Positions 1 to 7,865 of a DNA stretch of 64,000 nucleotides are shown piece by piece. Below the pieces are notes generated by a model that saw only the letters and a program-made list of their open reading frames with translations, ran no database searches and was not told the DNA's origin. Position 1 is the stretch's first letter. The number at the start of each line of letters is the position of its first letter. Source of the DNA: Streptomyces sp. 71268 (GTDB taxonomy: Bacteria > Actinomycetota > Actinomycetes > Streptomycetales > Streptomycetaceae). The translations under genes were made by a program, and so were the position numbers. The stretch is from contig NZ_CP114200.1 of NCBI RefSeq assembly GCF_029392895.1, positions 6,702,501 to 6,766,500 of the forward strand, in the 5' to 3' direction.

Positions 1-2
1 CG

Positions 3-26
3 TTCACGGTGCGCGAGCTGGACTGA
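3..26 (+). CDS. C-terminal end of a CDS cut by the window start
   Basis: Only the last seven codons (FTVRELD) and a TGA stop are visible in frame 3. The function cannot be told from so little. It is listed because codon use and the hairpin that follows fit the end of a plus-strand gene converging on the CGNR gene. Confidence 0.3.
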   Translation, partial: FTVRELD

Positions 27-145
27 GGCTGGGCCGGGAGCGGCTTGGCGCCTTCGGCCGGCCGGGGCTCGCTTCGGCCCTGGCCGGCCGGGGCGCGTAA
101 ACCGGCCCCGGTCGGCCGGGTGGGCGCGTTCGACGCGCCGGACGC

Positions 146-179
146 GGCGTGGGCACGGCGGGCCTGCCGTGCCCACGCC
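146..179. terminator. Bidirectional hairpin between convergent genes
   Basis: A perfect 14-bp inverted repeat (146-159 with 166-179) has a 6-nt loop. It lies between the partial plus-strand gene and the end of the minus-strand CGNR gene. There is no T-tract, as is usual for Streptomyces terminators. Confidence 0.6.
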
Positions 180-189
180 GAGCCGCTGC

Positions 190-765
190 TCACCTCGCCG
201 AGTCGGCGTCCTTGCGCCGGTTGGCCTGGAAGCGCGCCTTCTTCTGGCGGTTCCCGCACGTGTTCATGTCGCACCACCTGCGGGTGCGGCTTCGGCTGGT
301 GTCGAAGAAGGCGGCCCGGCAGGTGGGCGAGGCGCACAGGGCCAGCCTTCCGTCGCGTTCGCCCGCGGTGACGCTGATCGCGTCGGCGGCGATCACGCCG
401 AGGGCGTCCTCCACGCCGGACGCCGAGCCGAGCCGCCATCGGCGTTGACCATCGGGCGTCAGGACCGCCGTGGCCCGGCCCTGCGCGCTGCGGTCGTTGA
501 TGACCTGGACGGCGGACGGGGGGAGGGCGCCGTCGGTCGCGACCGCCGTCGCGGCGGCGTGGATCGACTCCCGCAGCTCCCGGGCGAGGTCGAGCTGGGC
601 GGGGGTGCAGGAGTCCACCGCGAGTCCGTACACCGCCAGCCAGTCGACCAACCGGTGCGGCGTGGGGATGCGCTCCACGGCGTCGCCGTGACGCTCCGAC
701 AGGGTCCCCGTGAAGCTGGTGGCGAGCACGCTGCCGAGGCGGAAGTCAGGGAACGCGGCACACAT
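190..765 (-). CDS. CGNR zinc-finger / ABATE-domain putative transcriptional regulator
   Basis: A 191-residue protein. The N-terminal two thirds looks like the alpha-helical ABATE (putative stress-induced regulator) domain. The C-terminus carries the CGNR zinc finger: a CASPTC pair, then about 20 residues on a WCDMNTCGNR stretch, giving four Cys ligands and the signature. The family is thought to bind DNA through the finger and sense a ligand through ABATE. It is divergent from an epoxide hydrolase, which it may control. A -10-like TAAGGT (772-777, minus strand) ends 6 nt before the ATG, so the transcript is probably leaderless. This -10 overlaps an inverted repeat (774-820), which suggests autoregulation (inference). 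Confidence 0.85.
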   Translation of the reverse strand: MCAAFPDFRLGSVLATSFTGTLSERHGDAVERIPTPHRLVDWLAVYGLAVDSCTPAQLDLARELRESIHAAATAVATDGALPPSAVQVINDRSAQGRATAVLTPDGQRRWRLGSASGVEDALGVIAADAISVTAGERDGRLALCASPTCRAAFFDTSRSRTRRWCDMNTCGNRQKKARFQANRRKDADSAR

Positions 766-773
766 GGAACCAC

Positions 774-820
774 CTTAGCCGGTTGCGGCTTGGCTCGACG
801 AGCTGCTAGAACCGTCTAAG
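774..820. promoter_or_regulatory. Inverted repeat in the CGNR / epoxide-hydrolase divergent promoter
   Basis: CTTAGCCGGTT (774-784) and AACCGTCTAAG (810-820) are inverted copies with one mismatch and a 25-bp spacer. The left arm overlaps the -10 of the CGNR gene. Candidate operator. Confidence 0.45.
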
Positions 821-866
821 CCGATTCACGGCGTCGTGGCCGGCTCCTCGACGGCCAGGAGGTCCC

Positions 867-2039
867 ATGCCCCCGCCCACCAGCGACGTACGGGCCTTCA
901 CGGCCCACGCGACCGACGCCGACCTCGAAGAGCTGCGCGCACGGCTCGCCGCTGCGCGGCTGCCGGAGGCCGAGACGGTCCACGGCGCCGCGCCCGGCCC
1001 CGGCCGATGGGGACAGGGCGTACCGCTCGCCGACCTCGTCGACGTCGTGAACTACTGGCGCACCGGGTACGACTGGCGGTCGTTCGAGGAGCGCCTGAAC
1101 CGGATCGGCCAGTTCCGCACGGTCATCGACGGCCTGGGGATCCACTTCCTGCACCGCCGCTCCCCGCGCGCGGACTCCACCCCGCTGATCCTGACGCACG
1201 GCTGGCCGGGCAGCGTGGCCGAGTTCGCCCACGTCGTGGACGAGTTGGCGGAGCCGGCCGGTGCGGACGCGCCGGCGTTCCACGTGGTGGCCCCGTCGCT
1301 GCCGGGCTTCGGATACAGCGACAAGCCGACCACCACCGGATGGGGGACCGAGAAGATCGCCGCCGCCTGGGTGGAGCTGATGGGCAGGCTCGGCTACCGG
1401 ACGTTCCTGGCCCACGGCGGCGACTGGGGCGGCAACGTCACCACGGTCCTCGGCGGCAGGTTCCCGGCGCACGTCCTCGGCATCCATTCCACTTTCGCGC
1501 AGGCCCCGCCCGGGGTGACGACGGACGGGCTGACGCCGGTCGAGCGCGCGTGGGCCGAGGAGACTCGCCAGTTCTGGCGCCACCGCGCGGCGTACGCGAA
1601 GCAGCAGGCGACCCGACCGCAGACCATCGGCTACTCGCTCGTCGACTCGCCGGTCGGGCTGCTCGCCTGGATTCTCGACAAGTTCGCCGAGTGGTCGGAC
1701 ACCGGGGACAGCCCCTTCGAGACGATCTCCCGGGACCGCGTCCTCGACGACGTCACCCTGTACTGGCTGACGCGGACCGGCGCGTCGGCGGCCCGCATCT
1801 ACTACGAGAGCCACGCCTCGCTGGACCCCGAACTCCGGGTCGACGTCCCGTCGGCGATCACCATGTACCCGCGCGACGTGGAGAAGTGCCCGCGCCCCTG
1901 GGCCCAGGAGCGCTACCGGCACCTCGTCCGCTGGCGGACACCCGAAAGCGGGGGGCACTTCCCGTCCCTTGAGGTCCCCGAGTACTTCGTCCAGGACCTG
2001 CGAGAGGGCCTCGCGGCGGTGCTGTCCGCCCGTCGGTGA
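867..2039 (+). CDS. Epoxide hydrolase (EHN-type alpha/beta hydrolase)
   Basis: A 390-residue protein with an N-terminal epoxide-hydrolase lid domain (about residues 8-110) followed by an alpha/beta-hydrolase core. Visible motifs are the oxyanion HGWPGS (His111 onward) and the nucleophile HGGDWGG (Asp186). The C-terminal GGHFPSLE supplies the catalytic His. The family opens epoxides to diols through an aspartyl ester; the microsomal-type class includes detoxifying and secondary-metabolite enzymes. No signal peptide, so cytosolic. An AGGAGGT Shine-Dalgarno a few bases upstream fixes the ATG. It is divergent from the CGNR regulator. The substrate cannot be predicted. Confidence 0.9.
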   Translation: MPPPTSDVRAFTAHATDADLEELRARLAAARLPEAETVHGAAPGPGRWGQGVPLADLVDVVNYWRTGYDWRSFEERLNRIGQFRTVIDGLGIHFLHRRSPRADSTPLILTHGWPGSVAEFAHVVDELAEPAGADAPAFHVVAPSLPGFGYSDKPTTTGWGTEKIAAAWVELMGRLGYRTFLAHGGDWGGNVTTVLGGRFPAHVLGIHSTFAQAPPGVTTDGLTPVERAWAEETRQFWRHRAAYAKQQATRPQTIGYSLVDSPVGLLAWILDKFAEWSDTGDSPFETISRDRVLDDVTLYWLTRTGASAARIYYESHASLDPELRVDVPSAITMYPRDVEKCPRPWAQERYRHLVRWRTPESGGHFPSLEVPEYFVQDLREGLAAVLSARR

Positions 2040-2069
2040 ACGCGGCCGAACGTTGGGGCCCCGCCCCGC

Positions 2070-2468
2070 TCAGGACGCCGCTTCGGGGCCCAGGCCCTGC
2101 CCGTAGCACAGGCAGAAGGGGTGGCCCACCGGGTCGGTGAAGACGCGGAAGCCGGCGCGGGCGCCGCCCGTGTCGTGGACGAGGGTGGCGCCCAGCGCCT
2201 CCACCTCGCGCTGGGCCCGCTCCACGTCCTCCCGGGTCTCCACCTCCAGGTCCAGGTGGAAGCGCGGCGGGTGGGCCGGGTCGGGCCAGCGCGGTGGGTG
2301 GTAGTCCGCGACGCGTTGGAAGGCGAACTGCTGGCCGTTGGGGGAGGTGAGGGTGACCCAGTCGGGGTCGTCGGTGTTGCGCTGCCAGCCGAGGATGGCG
2401 CCGTAGAACCCCGCCATGGCCGTGGGGTCGGGGCAGTCGATGACGGTGCACTGGAGTTTCGCGATCAT
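2070..2468 (-). CDS. VOC-family (glyoxalase/bleomycin-resistance fold) protein
   Basis: About 132 residues. It opens with the VOC-typical MIAKLQCTVIDCPDP and has the paired beta-alpha-beta-beta-beta layout ending in DPVGHPFCLCYG, where a metal ligand normally sits. The start at 2468 is chosen by family resemblance; an in-frame GTG at 2504 would add 12 residues but its GGGAG abuts the codon. It lies about 67 bp downstream of the GH35 stop on the same strand, so the two may be cotranscribed. VOC proteins of this size are often small-molecule-binding or resistance proteins. No specific function is assigned. Confidence 0.82.
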   Translation of the reverse strand: MIAKLQCTVIDCPDPTAMAGFYGAILGWQRNTDDPDWVTLTSPNGQQFAFQRVADYHPPRWPDPAHPPRFHLDLEVETREDVERAQREVEALGATLVHDTGGARAGFRVFTDPVGHPFCLCYGQGLGPEAAS

Positions 2469-2534
2469 GGAGGCAGGGTGCCGAAGCGGGGCCTTGGCGT
2501 CCACCTCCCGCGCCCGGTCCGGCCCCCGCGCCGC

Positions 2535-4310
2535 TCAGCTCAGCAGGGCGGGCCCGACGGGCTGGGCGTCGGCGTCGGCGGGCGTCCCCTCCAGTTCGAG
2601 GAGCAGCAACTCGTTGTGGCCCGCCCGCAGCCAGGGGCCCGGCACGTACAGGCCGCGCTGCGGGCCGCGCGACCAGTAGCGGCCCAGGCAGCGGCCGTTG
2701 ACCCAGGCGAAGCCGCGTACCAGGCCCGGCAGTTCGAGCCTCGCGTCGCCCGGCGCGGCCACCTCGAAGGAGCCGGCGAACAGGCCGGGCTCCGCGCCCC
2801 TCGGCGCCGGCCCGTACGCGATCCGGGCCAGCGCCCCGGGCCGCTCGACCGCGTCGAGCCGCAGCGGCCTGGCCCGTACGCCGTGCAGGTACTGCCGCTC
2901 GTGCAGCACGCCGCCGGTGATGCCCTTCGGCTCGGCCAGCCGTGGGCCGTAGTTGACCCGGCCCAGCGACTCCACCCACAGGTCCACCGTCGCGGGCCCG
3001 GCCACCTCGCCGAGCAGCGCGTCCCGCTCGTCGAGGACGGCGACCCGCGCCCCGTCCACGGTGACCAGCGCGCGGTCCCGCAGCCCGAGCACGCGCAGCG
3101 GGTAGGGCGCGCGTGGACCCGGCACCTCGAACCGGTAGCGGACGAGGCCACGGTCCACGTCCAACTCCTCGAAGGTGGGCGGCGTCGCGGTGTGCGTCTC
3201 CGGCCCGCCCAGCGCGTCGAGCACGCCCTCCAGCGGCGCCCACCGGTCGAGCCGCACGGCGACCGGACGGCCCAGCGACGGGGGGACCGGCGGCGGCGCG
3301 GGCAGCGGGCCCGACGCGTGGTCGGCGAGCACCTCGCGGAAGCGCCAGAACTTCTCCGTCGGCGCGCCGCGCTCGTCGATCGGCGCGTCGTAGTCGTACG
3401 AGGTGGTGGTGGGCCGCAGCGCCCCGTCGTGCAGGTCGCCGGAGCGGTTGGCGCCGGCCCAGCCGCCGAAGTTGGTGCCGCCGTGCGCCATGTACAGGTT
3501 GACCGACGCGCCGCACTCCAGGATCTCCCGCAGCGCCCCGGCCGCCTCCGCCGCGTCCCGGGTCGCCGGCTCGGCACCCCAGTGCGTGAACCAGCCGCAC
3601 CAGAACTCCATGCACATCAGCGGGGAGCGCGGCCGGTGCCGGCGCAGCGCGGCGAACGCCTCGCGCGCGCCCGAGTCGAAGTTGACCGTCGCCAGCACCC
3701 CGGGCAGCGAGCCGCCGGTGAGCATGTGGTCCTCCGGGCCGTCCGAGGTGAACAGCGGCACGCTCACCCCGCACCGCCGCAGCACGCCGGCCAGGTGTCG
3801 CAGATAGCGCCGGTCGCTGCCGTACGAGCCGTACTCGTTCTCCACCTGCACCATGACCACCGGGCCGCCGCGGTCCGCCTGTCGGGGCACCACCTGCGCG
3901 AGCACCCGCTCGCACCACGCGTCCACCGCGGCCAGGAACCGCGGATCGCGGGTGCGCACCCGGGAGCCCAGCGGCCCGGTCAACCAGTGCGGCAGCCCGC
4001 CGTTCTCCCACTCGGCGCAGATGTAGGGGCCCGGGCGCACGATCGCCCACAGGCCGGCCGCGTGCGCCGCGTCCAGGAACCGGCCCAGCGCCGCCACGTC
4101 GCGGAACTCCCCGGGCCGCGGCTCGTGCAGATTCCACGGCACGTACGTCTCCACGCAGTTCAGGCCCATCGCGCGGGCCATCGCCAGCCGGTGCGCCCAG
4201 TGTTCCTCGGGGACCCGGAAGTAGTGCACGGCCCCCGAAAGCAGCCGCACCGGCCGCCCGTCCCAGGTGAACCCCTCGTCCGTGACCGCGAACTCCGCCA
4301 CGCCCCGCAC
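2535..4310 (-). CDS. GH35 beta-galactosidase
   Basis: A 591-residue glycoside hydrolase of family 35. The TIM-barrel N-terminal half carries the acid/base Glu159 in VQVENEYGSYG and the nucleophile Glu235 in CMEFWCGWF. Two jelly-roll beta-galactosidase domains follow, with the conserved GFAWVNGRCLGRYW near the C-terminus. It releases terminal beta-galactose. No signal peptide is seen, so it probably acts inside the cell on imported oligosaccharides. The GTG at 4310 follows a GAGAGG ribosome site. The divergent AraC-type regulator is the likely controller (inference from gene order). Confidence 0.92.
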   Translation of the reverse strand: MRGVAEFAVTDEGFTWDGRPVRLLSGAVHYFRVPEEHWAHRLAMARAMGLNCVETYVPWNLHEPRPGEFRDVAALGRFLDAAHAAGLWAIVRPGPYICAEWENGGLPHWLTGPLGSRVRTRDPRFLAAVDAWCERVLAQVVPRQADRGGPVVMVQVENEYGSYGSDRRYLRHLAGVLRRCGVSVPLFTSDGPEDHMLTGGSLPGVLATVNFDSGAREAFAALRRHRPRSPLMCMEFWCGWFTHWGAEPATRDAAEAAGALREILECGASVNLYMAHGGTNFGGWAGANRSGDLHDGALRPTTTSYDYDAPIDERGAPTEKFWRFREVLADHASGPLPAPPPVPPSLGRPVAVRLDRWAPLEGVLDALGGPETHTATPPTFEELDVDRGLVRYRFEVPGPRAPYPLRVLGLRDRALVTVDGARVAVLDERDALLGEVAGPATVDLWVESLGRVNYGPRLAEPKGITGGVLHERQYLHGVRARPLRLDAVERPGALARIAYGPAPRGAEPGLFAGSFEVAAPGDARLELPGLVRGFAWVNGRCLGRYWSRGPQRGLYVPGPWLRAGHNELLLLELEGTPADADAQPVGPALLS

Positions 4311-4586
4311 CGCCTCTCGCTCCCCGGCCCGCCGACGCCCACACCCTCACCCGCCGACCGGCGGCCGGTCCATGGACAAAGGTCGCCGCCGGGTGGACGG
4401 AGTGGGGCGGCGCGCGGGCGGCGGTGGCCATCGAGGGCGGTGTCCGGCCGCTGGGTGAACGGGAGTTGGCGATGAGGCGATGGTTGGGTGATCTTCGAGC
4501 GTGCGGTCCGTTCGGGGCCCGCCTCGGAGCCTGGCCCGGCCGGGCGACGGGGGCATCGGCCAGCCTGGCCGGATATCGTCGACCAC

Positions 4587-5558
4587 GTGGCGCAGAAGAT
4601 CTTGGCACCCCGAGCACCGGTCATCCAGCGACAGAACGAGAGGCAGGCGGTGGAGGAGCGCGCCTACCGGACCTGGATGCGGTACTTCATGCCCACCCCG
4701 GTCCACCACCAGCTCGGCCTGGTCTGCCTCGGCGTCGGCCTCCAGCACGGCGCGCTGCCCACGGTCGGACCGCGCGTCCTCGACCACCACGTGGCGGTGG
4801 TGGTCAGCGCGGGCAGCGGCTGGTTCGAGGGCGCCGACGGGGTCCGCCGCCCGGTCATCGCGCCCGCGTTGCTCTGGCTCACCCCGGGCGTGCCGCACCA
4901 CTACGGGGCGAGCCGGGACACCGGCTGGGACGAGAGCTTCGTCGACTTCACGGGGACGGCCGTCGCCGCGTACACCGAACTCGGCTACATCGACCCCGAC
5001 CGGCCCCTGGTCCCGCTCACCGACACCACCACCGCCCGAGCCGCCATCGGCCGCATCACCCGCGCCGCCCAGCCGGGCAATCCGCTGCTCGAAGTCGAGA
5101 CCTCCGCCGCCGTGCACGAGTTGCTGGTCGCGCTGCGCCGGGCGCGCGCGGACACCGCGGGGGACACCGACCCGGTGCTGCGCGCGCTGGCGCGCGACGC
5201 GTTCCTCCCGCTGTCGGTCGCCGAACACGCCGCCCGGCACGGCATGACCGCGGCCGAACTACGCGCGGTGGTACGCCGCGCGGCCGGCGCGAGCCCCAAG
5301 GACTACCTGCTCGGCATCCGGCTCGGCCGGGCCAAGGAACTGCTGGTCGGCACCGAACTCCCGGTGGCCGCCGTGGCCCGCGGGGTCGGCTACGACGACC
5401 CCGCCTACTTCAACCGGCTGTTCACCCGCCGGGTCGGCATCGCGCCCGGCCGCTTCCGCGAACAGCAGGGCCGCGCCGCCCCCGGCGGCTGGAGCGACGC
5501 GGTCCCCCACCCGCGCCACCCGCCGACCATCCGCTCCACACCGTCCCTCGCCCCCTGA
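4587..5558 (+). CDS. AraC-family transcriptional regulator
   Basis: About 323 residues. The N-terminal cupin-like sensor has VVVSAGSGWF and WLTPGVPHHYGA. The C-terminal AraC/XylS double helix-turn-helix runs over roughly the last 90 residues and ends in the signature VGYDDPAYFNRLFTRRVGI. The start is uncertain. GTG 4587 lies 7 nt after a -10-like TATCGT (4574-4579) and would be leaderless; GTG 4650 follows a GAGAGG site and would remove 21 residues; a further in-frame start lies at 4488. It is divergent from the GH35 beta-galactosidase, which suggests that it senses a sugar and activates that gene. Confidence 0.87.
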   Translation: MAQKILAPRAPVIQRQNERQAVEERAYRTWMRYFMPTPVHHQLGLVCLGVGLQHGALPTVGPRVLDHHVAVVVSAGSGWFEGADGVRRPVIAPALLWLTPGVPHHYGASRDTGWDESFVDFTGTAVAAYTELGYIDPDRPLVPLTDTTTARAAIGRITRAAQPGNPLLEVETSAAVHELLVALRRARADTAGDTDPVLRALARDAFLPLSVAEHAARHGMTAAELRAVVRRAAGASPKDYLLGIRLGRAKELLVGTELPVAAVARGVGYDDPAYFNRLFTRRVGIAPGRFREQQGRAAPGGWSDAVPHPRHPPTIRSTPSLAP

Positions 5559-5872
5559 CCCACGACGGGACCCGTGGCCCGCGCGCCGTACGCCCGGGCC
5601 GCGCTCGGCCCCCGGTCAGGCGTCCGGTCCCGGCCCCCGCCCGGCCCCCGCCGGCGCAGAGCCCGTACGCCGGCCGCGCTCTGCCCGTACGCGCCGCGTA
5701 CCCCCGTTCGTGCCCCGTCCGTGCTGCGTACGCGCCCTCGTTCGCACCCCGGCGCGCCGCCGGGCGGTGCGGCCGGTGCGCGGGCGTGGTCGCGGCCGGC
5801 CGCCCGGCGCCGGGCGCGCCCTGTTAGCGTGGCGCCGTTTGCCGCCCGTGACCGCATCGGGAGACCCACGCG
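5559..5872. other. Intergenic region, no gene seen
   Basis: 314 bp of extreme GC content with several scattered CGTACGC words and no convincing gene. A TAGCGT hexamer at 5824-5829 is a plausible -10 for the chorismate mutase, about 45 nt ahead of its ATG. Confidence 0.5.
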
Positions 5873-6322
5873 ATGAACGACCAGCCCGACCTGCCCGCAC
5901 GCTCCACCGAGCGGGCCACCTCCGCGTCGCCGACCGGAAAGCCAGACACCGCAGTACCGGACACCGCAGACCTGGACACCGCGGTACCGGACACCGCGGC
6001 CCCGGGCGACGCGGCCGTACGCGCCGAATTGTCGCGGCTGCGGGACAGCATCGACAACATCGACGCGGCCGTCGTCCACATGCTCGCCGAGCGCTTCAAG
6101 TGCACCCAGCGGGTCGGCCGCCTGAAGGCCGACCACAAGCTGCCGCCGGCCGACCCGGCGCGCGAGGCCCGGCAGATCGCCCGGCTGCGCGAACTCGCCG
6201 AGAGCGCCAAGCTCGACCCCGGGTTCGCCGAGAAGCTGCTGAACTTCATCATCGCCGAGGTGATCCGGCACCACGAGCAGATCGCCGACGACGTCGTGGC
6301 CAACGGCGGCGGCACCCCGTAG
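5873..6322 (+). CDS. Chorismate mutase, AroQ type
   Basis: A 149-residue protein. About 45 N-terminal residues are low-complexity, with four near-copies of a (V)PDTA unit. They are followed by an all-helical AroQ domain: LSRLRDSIDNIDAAVVHML, the RFKCTQRVGRLKA helix with the usual Arg/Lys residues, and a C-terminal IIAEVIRHHEQIA. It converts chorismate to prephenate for Phe/Tyr synthesis, in the cytosol. A GGGAGA site precedes the ATG. The Ala/Asp/Thr-rich head is not part of the fold and looks like a disordered extension. It converges on the M20 gene with only 21 bp between stops. Confidence 0.9.
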   Translation: MNDQPDLPARSTERATSASPTGKPDTAVPDTADLDTAVPDTAAPGDAAVRAELSRLRDSIDNIDAAVVHMLAERFKCTQRVGRLKADHKLPPADPAREARQIARLRELAESAKLDPGFAEKLLNFIIAEVIRHHEQIADDVVANGGGTP

Positions 6323-6343
6323 GAGTGGGCCCGGGGCGGCGGG

Positions 6344-7597
6344 TCAGCCGTCCGCGCCGGGGGCCACGCCGCCCATGCCGGCGGCGCGCAGGTCCAGGTA
6401 GTGCGCGCGGCGCTCCTCGTCGGCGGCGAGCGCGACGCCCGCCCAGGCCATGGCGCGGGCCGCCGCGAGCACCGCGTCGTCGGCCGCGGCGCCGCCCGTC
6501 CACTCGGCGAACTCCCTGGTGTGCGGCGTGCCGCTGGAGCCGACGAGCCCGAGGTGCGGGTGGATCGCGGGCAGCGCCCGGGTCACGTTCCCCATGTCCG
6601 TCGACGCGCCGATGCGCCGGGGCGGGCCGGCCGGCTCGGCGGGGGAGCGGCCGGCCGCCGCGCGCAGCCCGTCCGCGTACCGCGCCATCAGCCAGGCGTC
6701 GTTGCGCAGGTCGAGGTAGTCCGGCTGGGTCGGCGTGATCGCCACGGAGCACCCCGTGGCGAGCGCGGCGCCGCGGAAGCAGTCCGCGACCCGCTCGCGC
6801 AGCGCGGCCAGCTCCTCCGCCGTGGGCGTGCGCACCTCGAAGGAGAGCACGGTCCGCTCCGGGATGATGTTCGACTGCGCGCCGCCCTCGCGGACGATGC
6901 CCGCAACCCGGTAGCCGTCCGGCAGTTGCTGCCGCAACTGCCCCACCGCCACCTGCGCCACCACGGCGGCGTCTCCCGCGTTGATCCCCGCCTGGGGCGC
7001 GAGCGCCGCGTGCGAGGCGCGTCCGGTGAACGTCACGTCGAAGCGCGCGACCGACGTGGTGGACGAGCGCGGATCGATGTCGTCCACCGGCCCCGGGTGC
7101 GCCATCATCGCCACCGTCACATCGTCGAAGGCGCCGCGGTCGAGCATCAGCACCTTGCCGCCGCCCGTCTCCTCGGCCGGGGTGCCGAGCAGCTTCACCG
7201 CGAAGCCGAGTTCGTCGGCGACCGCCGCCAGGCCGATGGCGGCCCCCGCGCTCGCCGCGCAGATCACGTTGTGCCCGCAGGCGTGCCCCAGCTCCGGCAG
7301 CGCGTCGTACTCGGCGCACACCCCGATCGTCAGCGGCCCCGTACCGTACGAGGCGGTCAGCGCGGTCGGCAGCTCGTACGGGCCACGGCGGACGGCGAAC
7401 CCCGCCTCCTCGAGCAGCGCCGCCAGCCGCCCCGCCGCCCGGTGCTCGGCGAAGGCCAACTCCGGGTCGGCGTGCAGGCTCCGGCTCAGCTCCGTGAGCC
7501 GGCCGGCGTACGCCTCGATCCGCTCCAGCGCGCGCCGCCGCGCGGCGACCTCCACCGGCCGCTCCCCGCCGGCCCCGGCGCCCGCCACCCCCGTCAT
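6344..7597 (-). CDS. M20-family amidohydrolase/peptidase
   Basis: 417 residues. The metal-binding core is visible as CAEYDALPELGHACGHN and the later MMAHPG, with the dimerisation domain in the second half. This is the amidohydrolase subgroup of M20 (hippurate, indole-acetyl-amino-acid and aminobenzoyl-glutamate hydrolases), which cleaves N-acyl or amide bonds with two divalent metals. The ATG at 7597 follows a GGGGG stretch; longer in-frame starts upstream encode only low-complexity sequence and were rejected. The substrate is unknown. It shares a 268-bp divergent region with pepN. Confidence 0.88.
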   Translation of the reverse strand: MTGVAGAGAGGERPVEVAARRRALERIEAYAGRLTELSRSLHADPELAFAEHRAAGRLAALLEEAGFAVRRGPYELPTALTASYGTGPLTIGVCAEYDALPELGHACGHNVICAASAGAAIGLAAVADELGFAVKLLGTPAEETGGGKVLMLDRGAFDDVTVAMMAHPGPVDDIDPRSSTTSVARFDVTFTGRASHAALAPQAGINAGDAAVVAQVAVGQLRQQLPDGYRVAGIVREGGAQSNIIPERTVLSFEVRTPTAEELAALRERVADCFRGAALATGCSVAITPTQPDYLDLRNDAWLMARYADGLRAAAGRSPAEPAGPPRRIGASTDMGNVTRALPAIHPHLGLVGSSGTPHTREFAEWTGGAAADDAVLAAARAMAWAGVALAADEERRAHYLDLRAAGMGGVAPGADG

Positions 7598-7865
7598 CGC
7601 GCGCCCCCGACGGGGCGGCGGGTCACGGCCGGGGCGGCCGGCGGCGCGGGGCGGGGAGCGGCACCGGGCCGCGCCGGGAGCGGGGAGCGCTGGGTGCGTA
7701 CGGCGATCGTCATGCCCCCAGCCTGCCATCGCGCCCCGAGGCGCCCCGGCCCCGCCCGGGCCGTACGCGACCCGGGGCCCCAGCCGGGGCCCCCGTCGGG
7801 CCCGGCGCCTGCCCGGCACCCACCGCAACCTGCACGGAACGCGAACCGTACGGCAGCATGTCCCC

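Noticed and set aside
1858..4617. 919-codon open frame on the minus strand across the VOC and GH35 genes
   Set aside because: Arg/Gly/Pro-rich shadow of the real GH35 frame; no domain features.
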